Under the pieces are notes generated by a model, which was given only the letters and a program-made list of their open reading frames with translations, was not told the DNA's origin and did not search any database. Of a DNA stretch of 64,000 bases, positions 21,688-36,600 are shown in pieces. The position numbers were made by a program, and so were the translations under genes. How positions within the stretch are numbered: the first letter of the stretch is position 1; each line of letters starts with the position of its first letter. Source of the DNA: Macrobrachium rosenbergii (Eukaryota; Arthropoda; Malacostraca; Decapoda; Palaemonidae); the NCBI RefSeq assembly GCF_040412425.1, contig NC_089783.1, positions 34,701,125 to 34,765,124 of the forward strand, read 5' to 3'.

Positions 21688-24600
21688 CTTCCCTCTCTTC
21701 CCTGTCATTTCTCATTTTTTATTTCATGGTGATTTGTCATAATTTTAATTACATAAAACAATGAAAAACAATAAAAACAACGATGCTAGTATTGCTCCCT
21801 GTCCAGACTAGCGCGAATTCAGTGCTATGCATTGTATAGTAGGGTATATTTGAAATCATAAACTATTCGTTGACGTTTAGTGAAAAATATTTCTTATTAA
21901 TACAGGCAGTCCCCGGTTATTGGCAGGGGTTCCATTCCAACGGCATGACGATAAACAAAAATCGCCGATAACTGAAAATTGCTGATTTTTGGTTATCGGC
22001 GCCAATATACGATTATCGGTGCTGATAAGCGGAAATCGGCACTTATCGGTGCCGAAAATTGCCGATTTTCGTAGGTAGACAAGCACTGAAAAACCAGATT
22101 GCCAATAACCGGGGACTGCGTGTACTGCTCTGTATAAGAAATTCTGTAAGTACGGTTATTGTATAACCAACAATTGTCATTATATGAGGTATATTGAGAT
22201 TTCTTTGGTCATAAACAGGTTGGTAGTATGATCGACTTGTGTATACAGTAAACCCCCTGTATTTGCGGTCTCATTATTTGCGGACTCGCGTATTCGCGGA
22301 TTTCTCTGTGGAATGTATCTGCCCATTATTCGTGGAAAATTCACCCATTTGCAGTATTTTTCACTGAGAAATATTCACTAATTACTGTATTTTCATATCT
22401 TCATGACTAAATGCACTTTTTGTGATAAAACTATTAAAATACTCGGGTATAAGCATTTTTAGAATTTTTTTTTTGTTTAAACTATCAAAATAGGCAGTTC
22501 TAAGTGTTTTTAGAGGGGTTTAAGTATTTGCGGATTTTAGCTATTCATGGGGGGATGCGGTACGCATCTCCCGCGAATGTGGGGGTTTTACTGTATTGCT
22601 CTGTTACATAAGGGGTTCGTGATCATGCGTGGTTCGGGGTTGCACGGCGGGTCTTGGAACATATTCCCTGTGTATATTGGGGGAAGGACCTTCTTGGTAT
22701 CAATGATGATTGCACTTGGAGATGAACCATCTTCTTTTATATTGATAGTTACTTTGCTCGTTTCTGCTTGTCCCAAGGTTTGCACTATAGTGTTTTATGA
22801 TTATGCTATGCACCCTCTAGGTATGTAGACTTCCTGCATATGCAGTTTATGACCTGCTTGCATTTGTGCTTTATTATAGAGTGAGTTTTGGTGAATTTTT
22901 GATGATTTTATAAATGTTCTCATATCAGCTTTTCCCTTTTTGAGATTTGATGTGTGATGTACAAAAATTGTGCCTAAAATCAGTTGGCAAGATGGAGGCT
23001 CATTTTTACTAAGAACAATGTTTTCAATGAGATTTTTCTTTCTGTGAAGAGGAAGAGGAAAATTGTCTCCTGGACTGAATCTTGTGCTCTGCATGACTTT
23101 ATTGGAGGACTGTTGAGAAGAAAACTTCATATGGTTAATGAAAGAAGTCTAGTGAATGACATGAACTTAAGGAATCTACTCACCTGGCCTTAATCCTCTC
23201 CCTAATGTTGACATATCAGCCAGTATGTTACTGGGTTTTGATCCAGACCAAGATGACTGAAAGTGATTGTGAGGCCACAGCACAATGTGCAGGGCAAAAT
23301 ATTTGTGTGATATATTACCTTTCCAGTTTAGATAATAGAATTTTTCTTCAGTGGGTGCAACAGGGCATGCCACCATTCCCCTAACAAGTAAATGCTGTTT
23401 GTCATGTATACAATGACATCTTACCTTTATGGACAATTGGGATCTGCCCTCCCAATAAGTACTGAAATCCATTATGTCACAAAAGATCTACATAAAACCT
23501 ACATGATACCCCAGAGTCAGCTTGTGTAGGAAATATATTTGCAAGATGAATTGCTTTCAAAAATATGTACAATACAGAGTTTTACTGCATTGCATTTCAA
23601 AGACAGCCACTTGCAGTTCTACAAATTTGTAGTGTGATGAATAAAGAACATAAACAGTTTTGTTTCTTTTTTAGCTTAAGTTATCAAACACTACATACCT
23701 TCCCCTGTATGGGGGTAGTGCTATCAGTGAACCTCATGCAGTGTCCCATAGGCATTACTTAAGGTTCTCTGCAGTGTCTCTTCAGCCCTTAGCTGCAACC
23801 CCTTTCATTCCTTTCTTCAATCTTACTTTCCACCTTCTAACAACTGATTCATTGTGCAACTGGGTGGTTTTCCTCCTGTTACACCTTTGAAAATTTTTTA
23901 CTGTCAAGATCCATTTCAGTGCTGAATAACCTCATCATAGGTCCCAGCACTTGGCCTTTGGGCTAAATTCTATATTCGATTCTGTTCTACTGCATACCTT
24001 CTGTGGGCTCCTTCCTCTTTCTTTGGTACAGAATTTTTATTGACATTTATTTACCAGATGCTTTACAGTAATGAAGTGTTATACATTTATTTTTCAGTAC
24101 CGTTTGTGTGCATGTATGTGTACATATATGGATTGTGTTAAGATAAGCAGTGTGCTTATTGAGCACTTATTTGTACATTTTACGATTTATAGTCATATGT
24201 GTCTCAGACATTTATTCCCTGAAGAATGGCAAAATGTCATAATTGCTCCCATCTCCAAACCAGGAAAAGACCAAAGTAATTTAAACGATTACAGATCATG
24301 TCTCCCCAAATGGGTTGCATATCAAATGGTTAGAGTAATGGTAAATGCATGTGTGGTGCATTTGCAAAAATAAGGTATTGATTCCTCCCCAGTTTGGATC
24401 ACAGAACAATAGATCTACTGCAGATGCGCACTCACATTTGGAAGATCATATCTGTAGAGGAATTGAAAGCAGACAAATAACAATAGCTATCTTCTGTACT
24501 TCTACAAAAAGCCTATGATACTGCTTGGAGATACTCAGTATTAAAAGCAATACTGTATACAAAAGTAATATACTTAGATCACATGCCAGTTTTCAGTATA

Positions 24601-27600
24601 AACTGTTCAGGGTGGAGTGATGATAAGAAAATGGAGTTCCAGAGGGAAGTGTTCGTAATAGCAATCTCTTTAAACTAGCAGTAAATGACATCATTAGTCA
24701 GTTTTCATTCAGAATCAGTAACATTTGCTTGGACAGTTTTGTTATACATAGGATGCTGACTATGTGGAATAATAATGAACGACTGCAACAGATTAAAACA
24801 GGTAAATCCCATGATAGAAATTGAATTCATTTTATTAAAAAGAATGACAGGCACAAGTAACTTTGACTTCGTCTTAGAATTGGTCCCTCTTGTTTGTCCC
24901 TTGGATATTTGATGAGTAGCTCATATAAACTAGTCTCTGTATGTATAGAATGTTGAGTAACACCAGTTAAAAATTTTTTGTGTGAATGTCCAAAATATGG
25001 TTGACAAAGAGTGTCAAGTTTTGGAAACAAATCAGTTTGAAAAAATTTGTTAGAATCTGTATCATTTTCAGTTAACCCAATTGTAAAACTTTTTGCATAG
25101 CTATAATGTAATAATTGAAATCCGAATTTAAAGACAAAGTCTTTGGTCCTGGCCTGTGAGGGGTAAATAAATTAGCTCAGTGGTTAGGTTAAGCTATATA
25201 CAATAATAAAGGTAATCTTTATCTATACAGGAGTACTTACTGCTAAGGATTGTCTTTAGGAAAGTTGAAGGGGAGTTGGTTCCTTTATTTTTCTCTTATT
25301 GATCCCCTTTCCTCCCGATGTGTTGCCCTAGGGTCATTTTTATTTGCTGCTCTGTAAACACTTTTCTGTATACTGTATTGTTATTATTAGACACTCATAC
25401 AATATGCTGAGTACTGCACTATAAAAAATAAATTAAGTACTATCACTTCAGGTAATGTCTAAAATATTGATCCTTTTAAGAAGAAATGTTTTAACTGTTC
25501 TAGTTTACCATTTCAATTTTAAGAACAGTTGATATTTCATTTCATAACTGTAATGACATGCTATTGGTTTACATTATGTGGAAAGATGGTTATGCATTTT
25601 GATGTCTCTTTTTTTACAATAAAAAACTTGCTAATCTTTTTACAGCTTCATGGGAAGTATCCCACTAGTAATTGGAGTTTTTTGTCCCACTGTTTGAGAC
25701 CTGGGAGTCGAGATGAACACCGGCCTATTCTGAACAACCAAGTATTACAGTATTTTATTACAGTTGATTATTTGAGGCAGTTTTCACCTTGTTAACCTAA
25801 AGATTGTCGCTTACAAGGCTCAGTTGAAGTGTGTGTGCTTTAGCTTGGTACTATTATGTGGTAGTTGGTACTCTCACCTTAATTAGAAGTATTGTATTTT
25901 TAAATCACTTCTGTACTGTTCATGGTTCTTGTACAGTAGCTCTTGTGTAAGAGAAAAGGGAAGCTAGAGAAAGTTATGCTTTTTTTGAGGAGAATTGATT
26001 TTGTCATGCACCCATGAACGAAGCACATGTAAGGGTAATTGTCAGTAAATAGCATGGTGCTCCCTGGAAATGTTTTGTCACCTTTGCAGTTCGCCCTTAC
26101 TCATGGATTTCACGATGAAAGACATGGTTGGAAAGGTTGAAGAGGTTTACATTGGAGTAATGATAAAGTGTTGATACAATTGGAACATGCGGATAATGCT
26201 GTCTTAGCAGGAAACCACAAGTTTTACAAAACTTACTTAAAAGAGTGCACCATATGTGCAGAGAAATATGGTCCAGTACAGTTTCTCTGGAGCTGGAGTT
26301 TAGTAAAAGGCTGAAAAAGGCTAATCAAACAGGAAAGTTACTGATTGAAGTCTGTGAATCAGATAGATGTTGTGGATGCAAAAGTAATATTTATTATTAT
26401 AGTATGATTGTGTTGCTAAGCAGGCAGGAATTGTGGGATAATGATAAAACTACAGTTGGAAGATTATGCCACACTGTGAATTGAGAATAAAGCTTTAAGA
26501 AAGAAGAATATCAGGCATTAGATTGCAGGGTAGAGTGAATACTAAGGACACAATAAGGGAAATTATGAAAGTTCCAAATGTAGATTGCTGGAGAAGTCCT
26601 TGGCACCACCCCGAGAGGGATTAGTACTTGATAATGTTAGCTGGGCTCCCCTGGGTACTGGAAGAATCAGAAGACACAGACCTACTTGTATAAGAGCTAT
26701 GGAGATTTGTGAAAGTGGAAGCAGAAGAAAGGCATGTGTGGTAGAATTTCACAGAGGTCTTTGCATTGCGCAGTGTTGGTCGTAATAACGATCATGACAA
26801 TAATCTTTTGATGTACTTGAATAATTATGTGTAAATGATAGAGATCTAATGGTAGAATTAGTCATTTGGAGATAAAATTAATCAGGATTTCTGCTAATTT
26901 CTGATTCATCAGCATGGTGTTCTAGTTTTGGAAACATTTGTGTCCAGGAATGCTTTTCAAATATGATTCGTTAATGATTAAGAAAGCCTTGGCCATCGCC
27001 GGGCACTCAGATCAATTATTTCAGATGACTTTTATGCAAAGAACTTATGTAATTACATACAAGTTCCTTGTTTATATTTCTGTTATTTAAGTTGATAAGG
27101 TTTTTTGGACTAAAATTTTTTGAGAGGGCTTAAGTAAATAGGGAGGTCTGGTTTCTACCAAAAAATTGGAAGTACTGTAGTCAAATCTAAACTGATATGG
27201 ATGACTGGTGGTGGTTACCAATCTTACGGGTGAGTTTCTCAGGACTGGTGTACTTATCAGGCCAGTATTTGTGAGATCTTGTGACTGCAGTTTTGTCACC
27301 AAACAGATACTCTAGGTGCTGGAGTTGTAGACCTGTTTTTAATACCCTCATTTTTCATCAGCTGCATTACTCTCTGTCTTTTCAGTTTTCTTTTATTACC
27401 TTTTGTCTTTTCCTAATTAGTTTCCAGTTTATTTGATCTTGTCCTATTCAGTCTTTGGTCTCAGCCTACTCCAATTTTCCCTTCTAATTTAGGAGCAAAT
27501 CCTTGAGGAAGCCACGAAAGTTTAGATATGTGACTTAGTGGTCTTGGTAGATTAGTGTTTGGTAATTTATGATTTATCATCTTTAGTTAATGATTTAAGC

Positions 27601-30600
27601 ATTATAATATTTTTATTCATTTCATATTTGTTTTTGCTCGAAGGACAATCATGATCAGATTTCTCTGTTAATTTATTATATATATGCTTTTATCCAGTGT
27701 GCACGAACCTGTCCAGTGTTCTATTTTACACAATAGCAGGCTATGGATAACAGAAACCATTGGTCATAATTCATAAATTGCTAAGTGCAAAAAGAAAAAA
27801 GTCGAACTGGGAGACATTATTGACAAAGAATCTGTATAGTGTCACCTGGCAGATGGTTGAATCAGCACCTTTTGCATGAGCACAGTTTTTGGTGCTCTCA
27901 GCATGTATTGAGCACACTTTTCTTTTTATTTTTGGCTGAAGGCTTCATTGTCTCCTAGTCCATGCTTAAGGAAGAGTCAGAGTTCTTTCCAAAGGTGGGA
28001 GATGAGTTTTGCATTGTTCTTGGTGCTTATCAGTTGCTTTGATGTCTGTTTTATTTGCCAAGTTCTCAGCCATTGTGGGTACGTACTCTGTCCAGCAAGA
28101 TTGTTCATGGTCACCGTGCATGGTAGTTAACATTTTTATAAATTCATTTTATTGGTGCTGCTTTTTCTCTAGACCTGGATGAGAAACTAATGTGTTCTCT
28201 GATATCACTGTTTAAATAAAGACTTCTGGATAATGACTTGTAAGTACTGTAGTTAATGTTGGGCCACTGGGTAAGATGAAACTCCAATTGTATCTTCATT
28301 GCATATTGAAACAGCTCAGGTTGAGCATTGCTGGTGATAATGATCCCTATCTTTCACTTTGTGAGATGTGTAGTTTGAGAGAACAGGTACAGTTTGATAG
28401 CATTTAGGGATACTGTATGTAGCTCTTGGTTAGGGGCTGGGTAAGAGCAAGGAAATGGCCTTAGTGTTGGCAGAGGGCTATTGCAAATGAACTACAGGTA
28501 CGTCTATGTTGATAGTGTATCGAGCAAATCCATTATGTTAATATGTTCACTGTAAGATAAAACCAATTAACCTCATGATGTACAAAAGTTCAAATAATAC
28601 TTTTAAGAAAAGTCCATAATGGAAGAATTAGTTATGAGTGTAGTATAACTTGTTTCATTGTGTCAAGAAGGTAATTCTAGAGGTAGTTACAATTGTTGGC
28701 CTACGAAGGTGAAGTACTGTAGCTGCAAGTCTAGGAAGATGAACTTAGTAAAAAAATTTTAGGTCCTGAAAGTGACCATATTGACAAATTACTGAGCTTC
28801 TATACTCATGACAAGTGTGAAAACAGCATTATTCTCCACAGTCCTGTCTTAAACCTCCTGAAACCTAACATCTTGAACAAGTTCAAAATACCCAGGTGTC
28901 CTATACAATGCAAAGAAGTCACCAATTGAGGCCACTCTGTAAGCCTCCTATATGCAAGATATAGAACCCTAAGACAGACCCTCTTAAGCTTAGGGAAAGT
29001 ATATGCACAATACTAACCTATGTGTTGCAACTTTTTTAAGCCACAGATATGGCCAGTGTGTTCCAAAGGTTGTCAGTGTTTTTTAAGATTCCTGTAATTT
29101 TGTTCTTCACCACCACATTGAGATCCTCCAATCACTAAGAGGCAGTGGAAGAAGTCTAGTCATGATACAGATTTGAATGATGTTCACTACTAATAGTTAA
29201 TTAGCAGTCTCATCTACCCAACCCCCACCACTACCCTAAATGTAGCTCAACCTCATTTTAAGAGCTGTCACTGGTTCTCCTTCAGTGTAAATGCTAATTT
29301 TTAGAGTGTTTTGCCTGTCTGCCCTCAGTAATAACTGCTTGTGCAAAATATGGGTTTGTGAGTTTTTTTAAATATTAAATATTTAGGTTTTATATTTTCA
29401 CTATCTTGTATCACATTGTGAAAGACATGTAGATTAACTGGATCTTGATGGTCATAAGTGGCCTAGTGTTTCTTTGTAAAGAATGTTAGTTTGGTTAAGT
29501 CTGGTAACATTTCTAAATGAAATAGACTGTGACTCTTAGAATGCTTATAATTTCACTTGTTTTGAGTAATTTCATATTATTTTTATTTTAGTGAATGCTA
29601 ATTAGTCACTTTCCAAAGCTGCTGTGGAAAATTTGTATTTTAATAAAATAAATCCCCTGTGACAGACAAGAAATTAATCTAGTGTACAGTTTAACACTAC
29701 AGGGAAGACCATTGGATTTGATATTTGGAAATTGACAGGCTGTTACTAACAGTGTTGCTCTTTTCACAAATGAACAGATTGGGGGTAAATTGCATAGCCA
29801 AAAATGTTTAACTCAATTATTTTTGAGCAGCTTTTTTTGAAAGCCTTCGATAATAGTACAGTATAGCATGTAACTGAATTGAGATAAATGCATATTTTTT
29901 ATTGAGAAAATTATTTTGATTTTATCTGTGTATGATATAACAGCTATGACCACCCAGTGTTTTTGCAATCCTCACTATATTGTAGTGCCCTGCACTTTAG
30001 TGTTACAGTGATTGGCTGTTTTCTCTGTAGTGTAGAAACAGTATTAATACATGGCAAGCACATATCTAAATTTAATTTGGTGTTGGAAAGAGAAAAGTTA
30101 ATTTTCCAAGTTTATTTAGTTTTTATAAGTATCATGGATTCTCCCCACTTGAAAGAGATTTGTATTCCTTTATCTGACTTCCCTTTCCTCACACTCTATG
30201 GGCAAAATCTTTCTCTTTCCACATGCATGCTGCTTACTATTTGGTTTCTGCTTTCTGAAGTGCATGTTATCTGAATGATTATATTAATTGCTTGCATTGC
30301 TATTCAATTTCTATCAATCCAGATCTTGCCATTACCTATCTCCCAATTCAATGTACAGTATATTGAAATACTTTTCAACTGGGATTTAAAAACAAACAGA
30401 TGCTAAAGTATTTTTTATTACTGTATTTGTGTAGCAGACAAGATCTTGATAGTGTAAATTTAAGAACCTACTTTTAAGATATTCGAGATTTTTCTGATGT
30501 TGGGCAGAGGTGCTTATTCTTGTAGGTGAAAAAATACACCAGTGGCAGGTTACAGAGTTTATTTCAAACAGTTACAAACAAAGTTAACAGTAAAACCACA

Positions 30601-33600
30601 TGGGTACACCATGTAGTAACAAAAATAAGGGCGTCACTATGCACAGTATTCTGTGTGTTTTATCATAAATAAAGGAAACTGTATATATGTACATATATAT
30701 GTGTATACTTGTAATAAATATACATTAATGAGCTTATGCACACAAAAAGATTTCTCTCCAGTACAATTGTAGAGTTTAGAGTAATTTAAGGGACACCAGT
30801 TAATTTTTTATTAACATTTAACATCTATGATTTATTCCACAGATGATGAAGTAACAGTTCAGGATTGCTTACTTATTACTAACTTTTAATTTCTGAATTG
30901 GTTATTATTATTACTCTTCAGAATGAAGCAAAGAAAGTAAGGGTTGTAAATAAGTAGTACAGGCTCTCTTGAGCTTACATGTAATAACACTGCTAGGAAG
31001 GTACCTCATTCCCTGTATCAAGAGTAGGAGTGACAGGCTGCTATTACTGGACAGTATTGCAGTGTGGTACTTGAACAGCTTGTGGTTGCCGAGTTCTCCA
31101 AAGCGAAAAAAGCAGACACAAGTTACTTGGGGTACAGACAGAAAAGACACTAACGGACGCTTCCTGTTGGAAAAGCACTTACAGAAACATTAAGTATCAG
31201 GATGTCATCTGGTGATGGTCTAAGTCATGTTTGGGTCATCCAAAAAATTCCCTGCCTCACCCAGGAAGAGCATTAATGAAAACTTTTTGATGTGACTGAT
31301 TACTCCAGGTATTCTCATGATGATAAACAAGAACTCCATTGTTTGCCTTTATTACCATGTGGGTAAGGCCCTTTGAAAATCACTTAATGCAAGTAAAATC
31401 TCAATAACCACAGTTTGAATGAAAATCTGTAAAAGGAAGGAATGGCCCCAAAAAAGACCTGTGGAGGTATGGTCAGAGCACTTGGCAAGAACTCTCCTTC
31501 CTTATTCACTATTAAAAAGTTGGTTTCTGAATTCAAGCAGACCAGTGACAGCACAGATGATGAACCTTCTGTTGGGACATCTTGAAACATCCCTAATCAA
31601 GATAACTATTGTAAATGCTATTCATTGAAGGTTTTTGGATAAGAGATTTTTTTCTTAATCAACATATAGTCAGTGCATAAGCATCAATGCTGGCTCAATG
31701 AGCCTGCTGTCTTTAAGATGGATACCAGAAATTTTGACACCAAACTATTAGTTGGCCAGATGGGTACCTTAAATGTTTTCACTAGAATAGATGATGACTC
31801 GGTGGATACCTTGAATGTTGACGCTAGAATAGGAGCTGATGAGTGTGAAGACTTCCTGGGCACTTTTGATGTGTTTCCTTTGATCCAGACAGTTTAACTT
31901 TTGATGTGCTTCCTTACTGATCCAGACAATTTAACCTACATAATACTAACCCAGAATGAGACATGGGTTATTGCTTTACTTACCCAACATTCATGGTACT
32001 ACCCAATCTCCCCACAATCTAGAGGACCTTTTAGTGTAAATTAAAGAGGTTTGTGGACAATTACAGGCAGCAACAAGTGTAACTGATATACTAATGCAAT
32101 ACAAAAAAGAATATAATTTCAGTGAATATGAAAGCACCTGGCCTAAAGATAAGGAATTAAATCATTAATGATATAAAGTATAAGCCAAGAACGTACTGTA
32201 CTGTACTTAGTGAAAATAGGGTAAATACAAAGCCAGGTACCAATAATTCCCCAAAACAACACAAGAAAGTAATGTAGAACACTGCACATTATTCTTCATT
32301 GAAGTACAGCAAACAAAAAGAAAGTGGTTAAGACAAACAGGAACTCACTTCTGGGCCACTGACTTATGCAATGATTTGTTAATTATAGTTAGCAAGTAAC
32401 ACAGCAATAAAACATCACCAAATGATAAAAAATTGTGAAGTTATACACAGAATTTTAAACTCATACTAAAATGAAGGAAGGACTGACTGCCAATGTGCAA
32501 AATTCTCAGGAATAATGAAAAAATTTATTCCAAATTATACGCATTAGCCTCAGCTGTAAAAACTGACAATTTAAGATAACACAGGCAACTGATCATCATC
32601 TACTAAATGATGAATTCACTCTTTTATGTCAGTTAAATGAGCACAAAAGTAAAGAAAAGTTGAAATAGTGATGATATGAGGAGAAAATGGAAAAAGATTA
32701 GTAGTGAATGCTTGAATAGCAATCCTGCAAAGTAAACACAGGGAAAGTGAACAGAGCTGTTCACATGCCCACAGAAAGTGAGGCCATGTTCATGCAAAGT
32801 GAGGTTAGTTTTACAAAAAGTGAAGCTATGTTTACAAAAAGTGAGGTTCGCTTCACAAAAAGTAGGGTTAGGTTTACAAAAAATGAGGTTAGGTTTATGA
32901 AAAGTGAGGCTTCGTCCACAAAAAGTGAGGTTAGGTTTACAAAAAGTGAGGTTCATAAAAAGTGAGGTCTACAAAAAGCGAGGTTAGGTTTACAAAAAAT
33001 GAGGCTGGGCTAAGTGAGGTTAGGTTTATAAAAAGTGAGGTCAGGTTTAGAAGAAGTGAGGTTAGGTTTACAAAAAGTGAGGTTAAATTTATAAAAAATT
33101 AAGGTTAGGTTCACAAAAAATTGAAGTTGGGTTTGCAAAAAGTGAGGTTAGGTTTAAAAAAAAGTGAGGTTAGGTTCACAAAAAGGTGAGGTTAGGTTCA
33201 CAAAAAGTGAGGTTAGTTTAGCAAAAAGTGAGGTTAGGTTTACAAAAAGTGAGGTAAGGTTCACATAAAATGGGGTTATTTTTACAAAAAGTGAGGTGGT
33301 CTACAGGAAAGTGAAGATAGGTTTAAAAAAAAGTAAGGTAAGGTTCACCTGAGAATACAGACTTCTGTCTGACAGACAATAGTATACAAACCTGGAAACG
33401 AAAACATTTAGGGGACAAACTTTAGGCATGTAAATAACTGATTTGGGTTGGAAACATTGAAGTATTTTCACGAGTGATGCTCCCATCCAATACGCATCTC
33501 TGGAAGGTTTTCCATCTCTATTCCCTATCTGTTCTTTCATTTGCATTAGTGTTACCCAACAAAAGTATCTTTTTTCATTCTCCAAAACCAGAAATATAAT

Positions 33601-36600
33601 GGGGACAACTAAAAATGGACCAGTTGGTATTACTGTATTATGATTTTTTTAATTGTAATGTGAGGGAAGTCAGTGTATCACTACATCTTCTGTGTTATGT
33701 TATGTGCCAACTGGATGATGCCTAAGAACCTATCCAACATCTTACTTTCACATGCTCTAATTTTTTAATCATTCAGACAAATCTTATGAGATGCCAGAAA
33801 AGTGATGTAACAGTCTTATTAAGATGCAATGATATATAATATAATGATAACTTACTCCTTACCCTTCATCCTTACCCTTCACATGAGCCACCATTTCTAA
33901 TCTTGTACAGTATTACCATAAATTTCCAATGATGATTTTAGTAGGAGAGCTATGCTTACATTCTTAAGTTCAGAGAGCACACCTGAAAATCTATCTTTTC
34001 TTTTCATTTGTAATTTTCAGTAATAACAAAATGCAAAGTATCTTATTTTTTTTTTTTACATTCAAAGATAACTGACAAATGTTAAATATATACTTGTACT
34101 TGTATAAACTGTTGTCCTGTTTTGTTTTGACATTAGTTTCATATATTCTACAGCAGGGGGATGGTAGATTTTTAAAAAATATGGTTGAACAGTAGGTCAC
34201 CTTCATATTGGTTTGGAAAAGGATACATTATTTATATTTTTAGGACAGGGAATATATATTAGTTTTATGCTGAAAGAATTTTAAGTACAGTGCTAAGAGC
34301 TTTATTCCTTACGAAAACATGGGCCTCAGACTTATTTTTTCTTATCTTATAAAACAAGTCACATTTTGTTTTTTTTTCTACAGTTACATGCATGCTATGA
34401 TGCTGATAAAGATGAGTATGTTCACCATCGAGCTGTGCAGGCATTTGAAACTCCTCAGTTCATTCGTTCCAACAGGAGAGATGAAGATGTCCTAATTTTT
34501 GCAGGAGATTTCAATGTCACTTCAACAGATTTTGCATATGGACTTATAAAATGCTATGGAAATTTGGTTGATACATATACAGAAAGTCCAATAAAGGTAA
34601 GATAATGTATTTTGTTTTGTCATGCAAAACTTACGACAAGAAGAATTAGTGCACACGTTAGATCAACTTTATTTTTTAGTTGGCCCTTTGCTTATGACCC
34701 TTCAGTTTATAGTTTATAAATTAATTGTCCTTATTTCCAAGTTCATGGCTTGTTTTGCTAGAGATAAAGTTGTTATCCATTTCATGGAAATCGTGAGTTA
34801 CTGAAGTATTGAAGTATGTGTAATTTAGTTAACATTTTCAGGGTAAGTAATTGAGAATTTTAACGATGGGTTATTTAACATTTTAGTGTCTATGCATTTG
34901 ATAGAACAATTGTGCATTTACTACAGTGCCTCAAGTTTAAACTATTACTGTACTTCACTTCTGCTCAAAGGAACCTAGGAGATTTTTTGGACACTTGGTT
35001 TTTTACCTTTTTCTGTCCCCAAGTGCTTTCTAGCCCAGTGGTACTCGTAGTATAATCTTTTGCATCCCTCTTCCTCAATAGAGATTTAGACTAATTTTGA
35101 TTGATGGATTTGTCTTGACTCAATTGAAGTTTTTAGAATAAAATCATTTTTCATTCGAACCAGTCAATCGTAATTCTACTCACTTTCTAGCCCCATCACT
35201 TCAGCTGTTTTTCAAGTTCCATGCAAAAGAATAAAGCTGGTTTTCTTTTCTATGAATGAGTCAAAGGTGCACAATCACATACAGTCACTCATTAGCTTTT
35301 CTGGCTATTCTCCTTAAGAAATTATATGTTTTAAGAATACAGAATTGCAATTTGAAGCTAATTATGATTGTATGAAATATTATTTTAAAAGTTTAATTTT
35401 TCTTTTCAGCCACATGGATCAAATGGGGAAACTTGTGAAACCCCAAACAACAGCTACACAGCTGTGAAAGCACTAATGGAGAATCCCAGTGGTAACAGAA
35501 TCGACTACATATTCTATCAGACTGCACCTGGTCATAAGGTACTGTATGTATTACGTATGAAGACAAAAAATTGAATTTTTTCATATTTTTTATTCCTCTC
35601 AGATGGGGTAGTGCCATCAGTGCACCTCACAGTGCACTGTAGGTATTACTTAAGGTTCTCTGTGGCATCCCTTCAGCCCATAGCTGCAACCTCTTTCATT
35701 CCTTTTACTGTACCGCCATTTACATTTGCTTTTTTCCATCTTACCTTCCAACCTCTCCTGACAGTTGTTTCATAGTGCAAGTGCAAGGTTTTCCTCCTGT
35801 TACATCCTTGAAACCTTTTTACTCTCTGTTTCTCTTTCAGCACTGAATGACCTCATAAGTCCAAGGGCTTGGCCTTTGGCCTAAGTTTCATATTTTGTTC
35901 CTATTCCATTCCATATTTTGCATTTGTTTTAAAACCTTATTAATCATATATAGTAATCCCTCAATCATTCACATGCCATTAACTGTGCCTTCCCAGTTTG
36001 TGCATGTGCGTGTAGTTAAATGTATAGTTAACTGCACTAACTGGTAATAGTGTGAATGAATGTGCAAAGTGAAAATTGAACTGTTGAGATGAGAGTGCAA
36101 AAAATATCTTTGCTTTGCCAGGTTAACTAGCTGAGCATTGTATGTATGGTGATTAGTTCAGTGAGAATATGGTGTGTTGATTGGCTTATTATGTATGAGA
36201 AGTAATTGGAAGACAGGAATGATCAAGTGCGTTGGTGTTGGTTGAAGGAAATTTGCACACTGAATCAGCCTCAGTTCATCATCTTGTTCTCGCAGTTGTT
36301 GTCACTGACTTTAGCTCTACGGAGTGTTAACAGTTTTTTTTACTGTGTGTAGTCTTGTTGCATTATTGTCATTTTTAAGTCAGTATGTTAGGGCAAATTG
36401 TACACCGTTTAGAGTACAGTACATGTAATTGGCTAATGAAATAGATGTAGCATACAGACGCCACCGTACTTATAAACGAGTTACTTTCTGGAAGGCTGTT
36501 TGTATTTTGAATTGTTTGTAAGGTGGTTACTGTACTCTTCATGCCTATTTAAGTACAGTATGACATAAAATCAATACGATACAGTACTGTACATTTTTTC

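Noticed and set aside
22984..23193. 69-codon plus-strand frame as an SMPD2 alternative exon
   Set aside because: No similarity to the family and no place in the protein: exons 3 and 4 join exactly within the THLHA motif.
31673..31897. 74-codon plus-strand frame with an acidic composition
   Set aside because: No family match and partly made of a short internal duplication; lies deep in intron 3.
32747..32965. 72-codon frame with Lys-Ser-Glu-Val repeats
   Set aside because: It is the translation of the 21-bp minisatellite and stops where the units lose phase.
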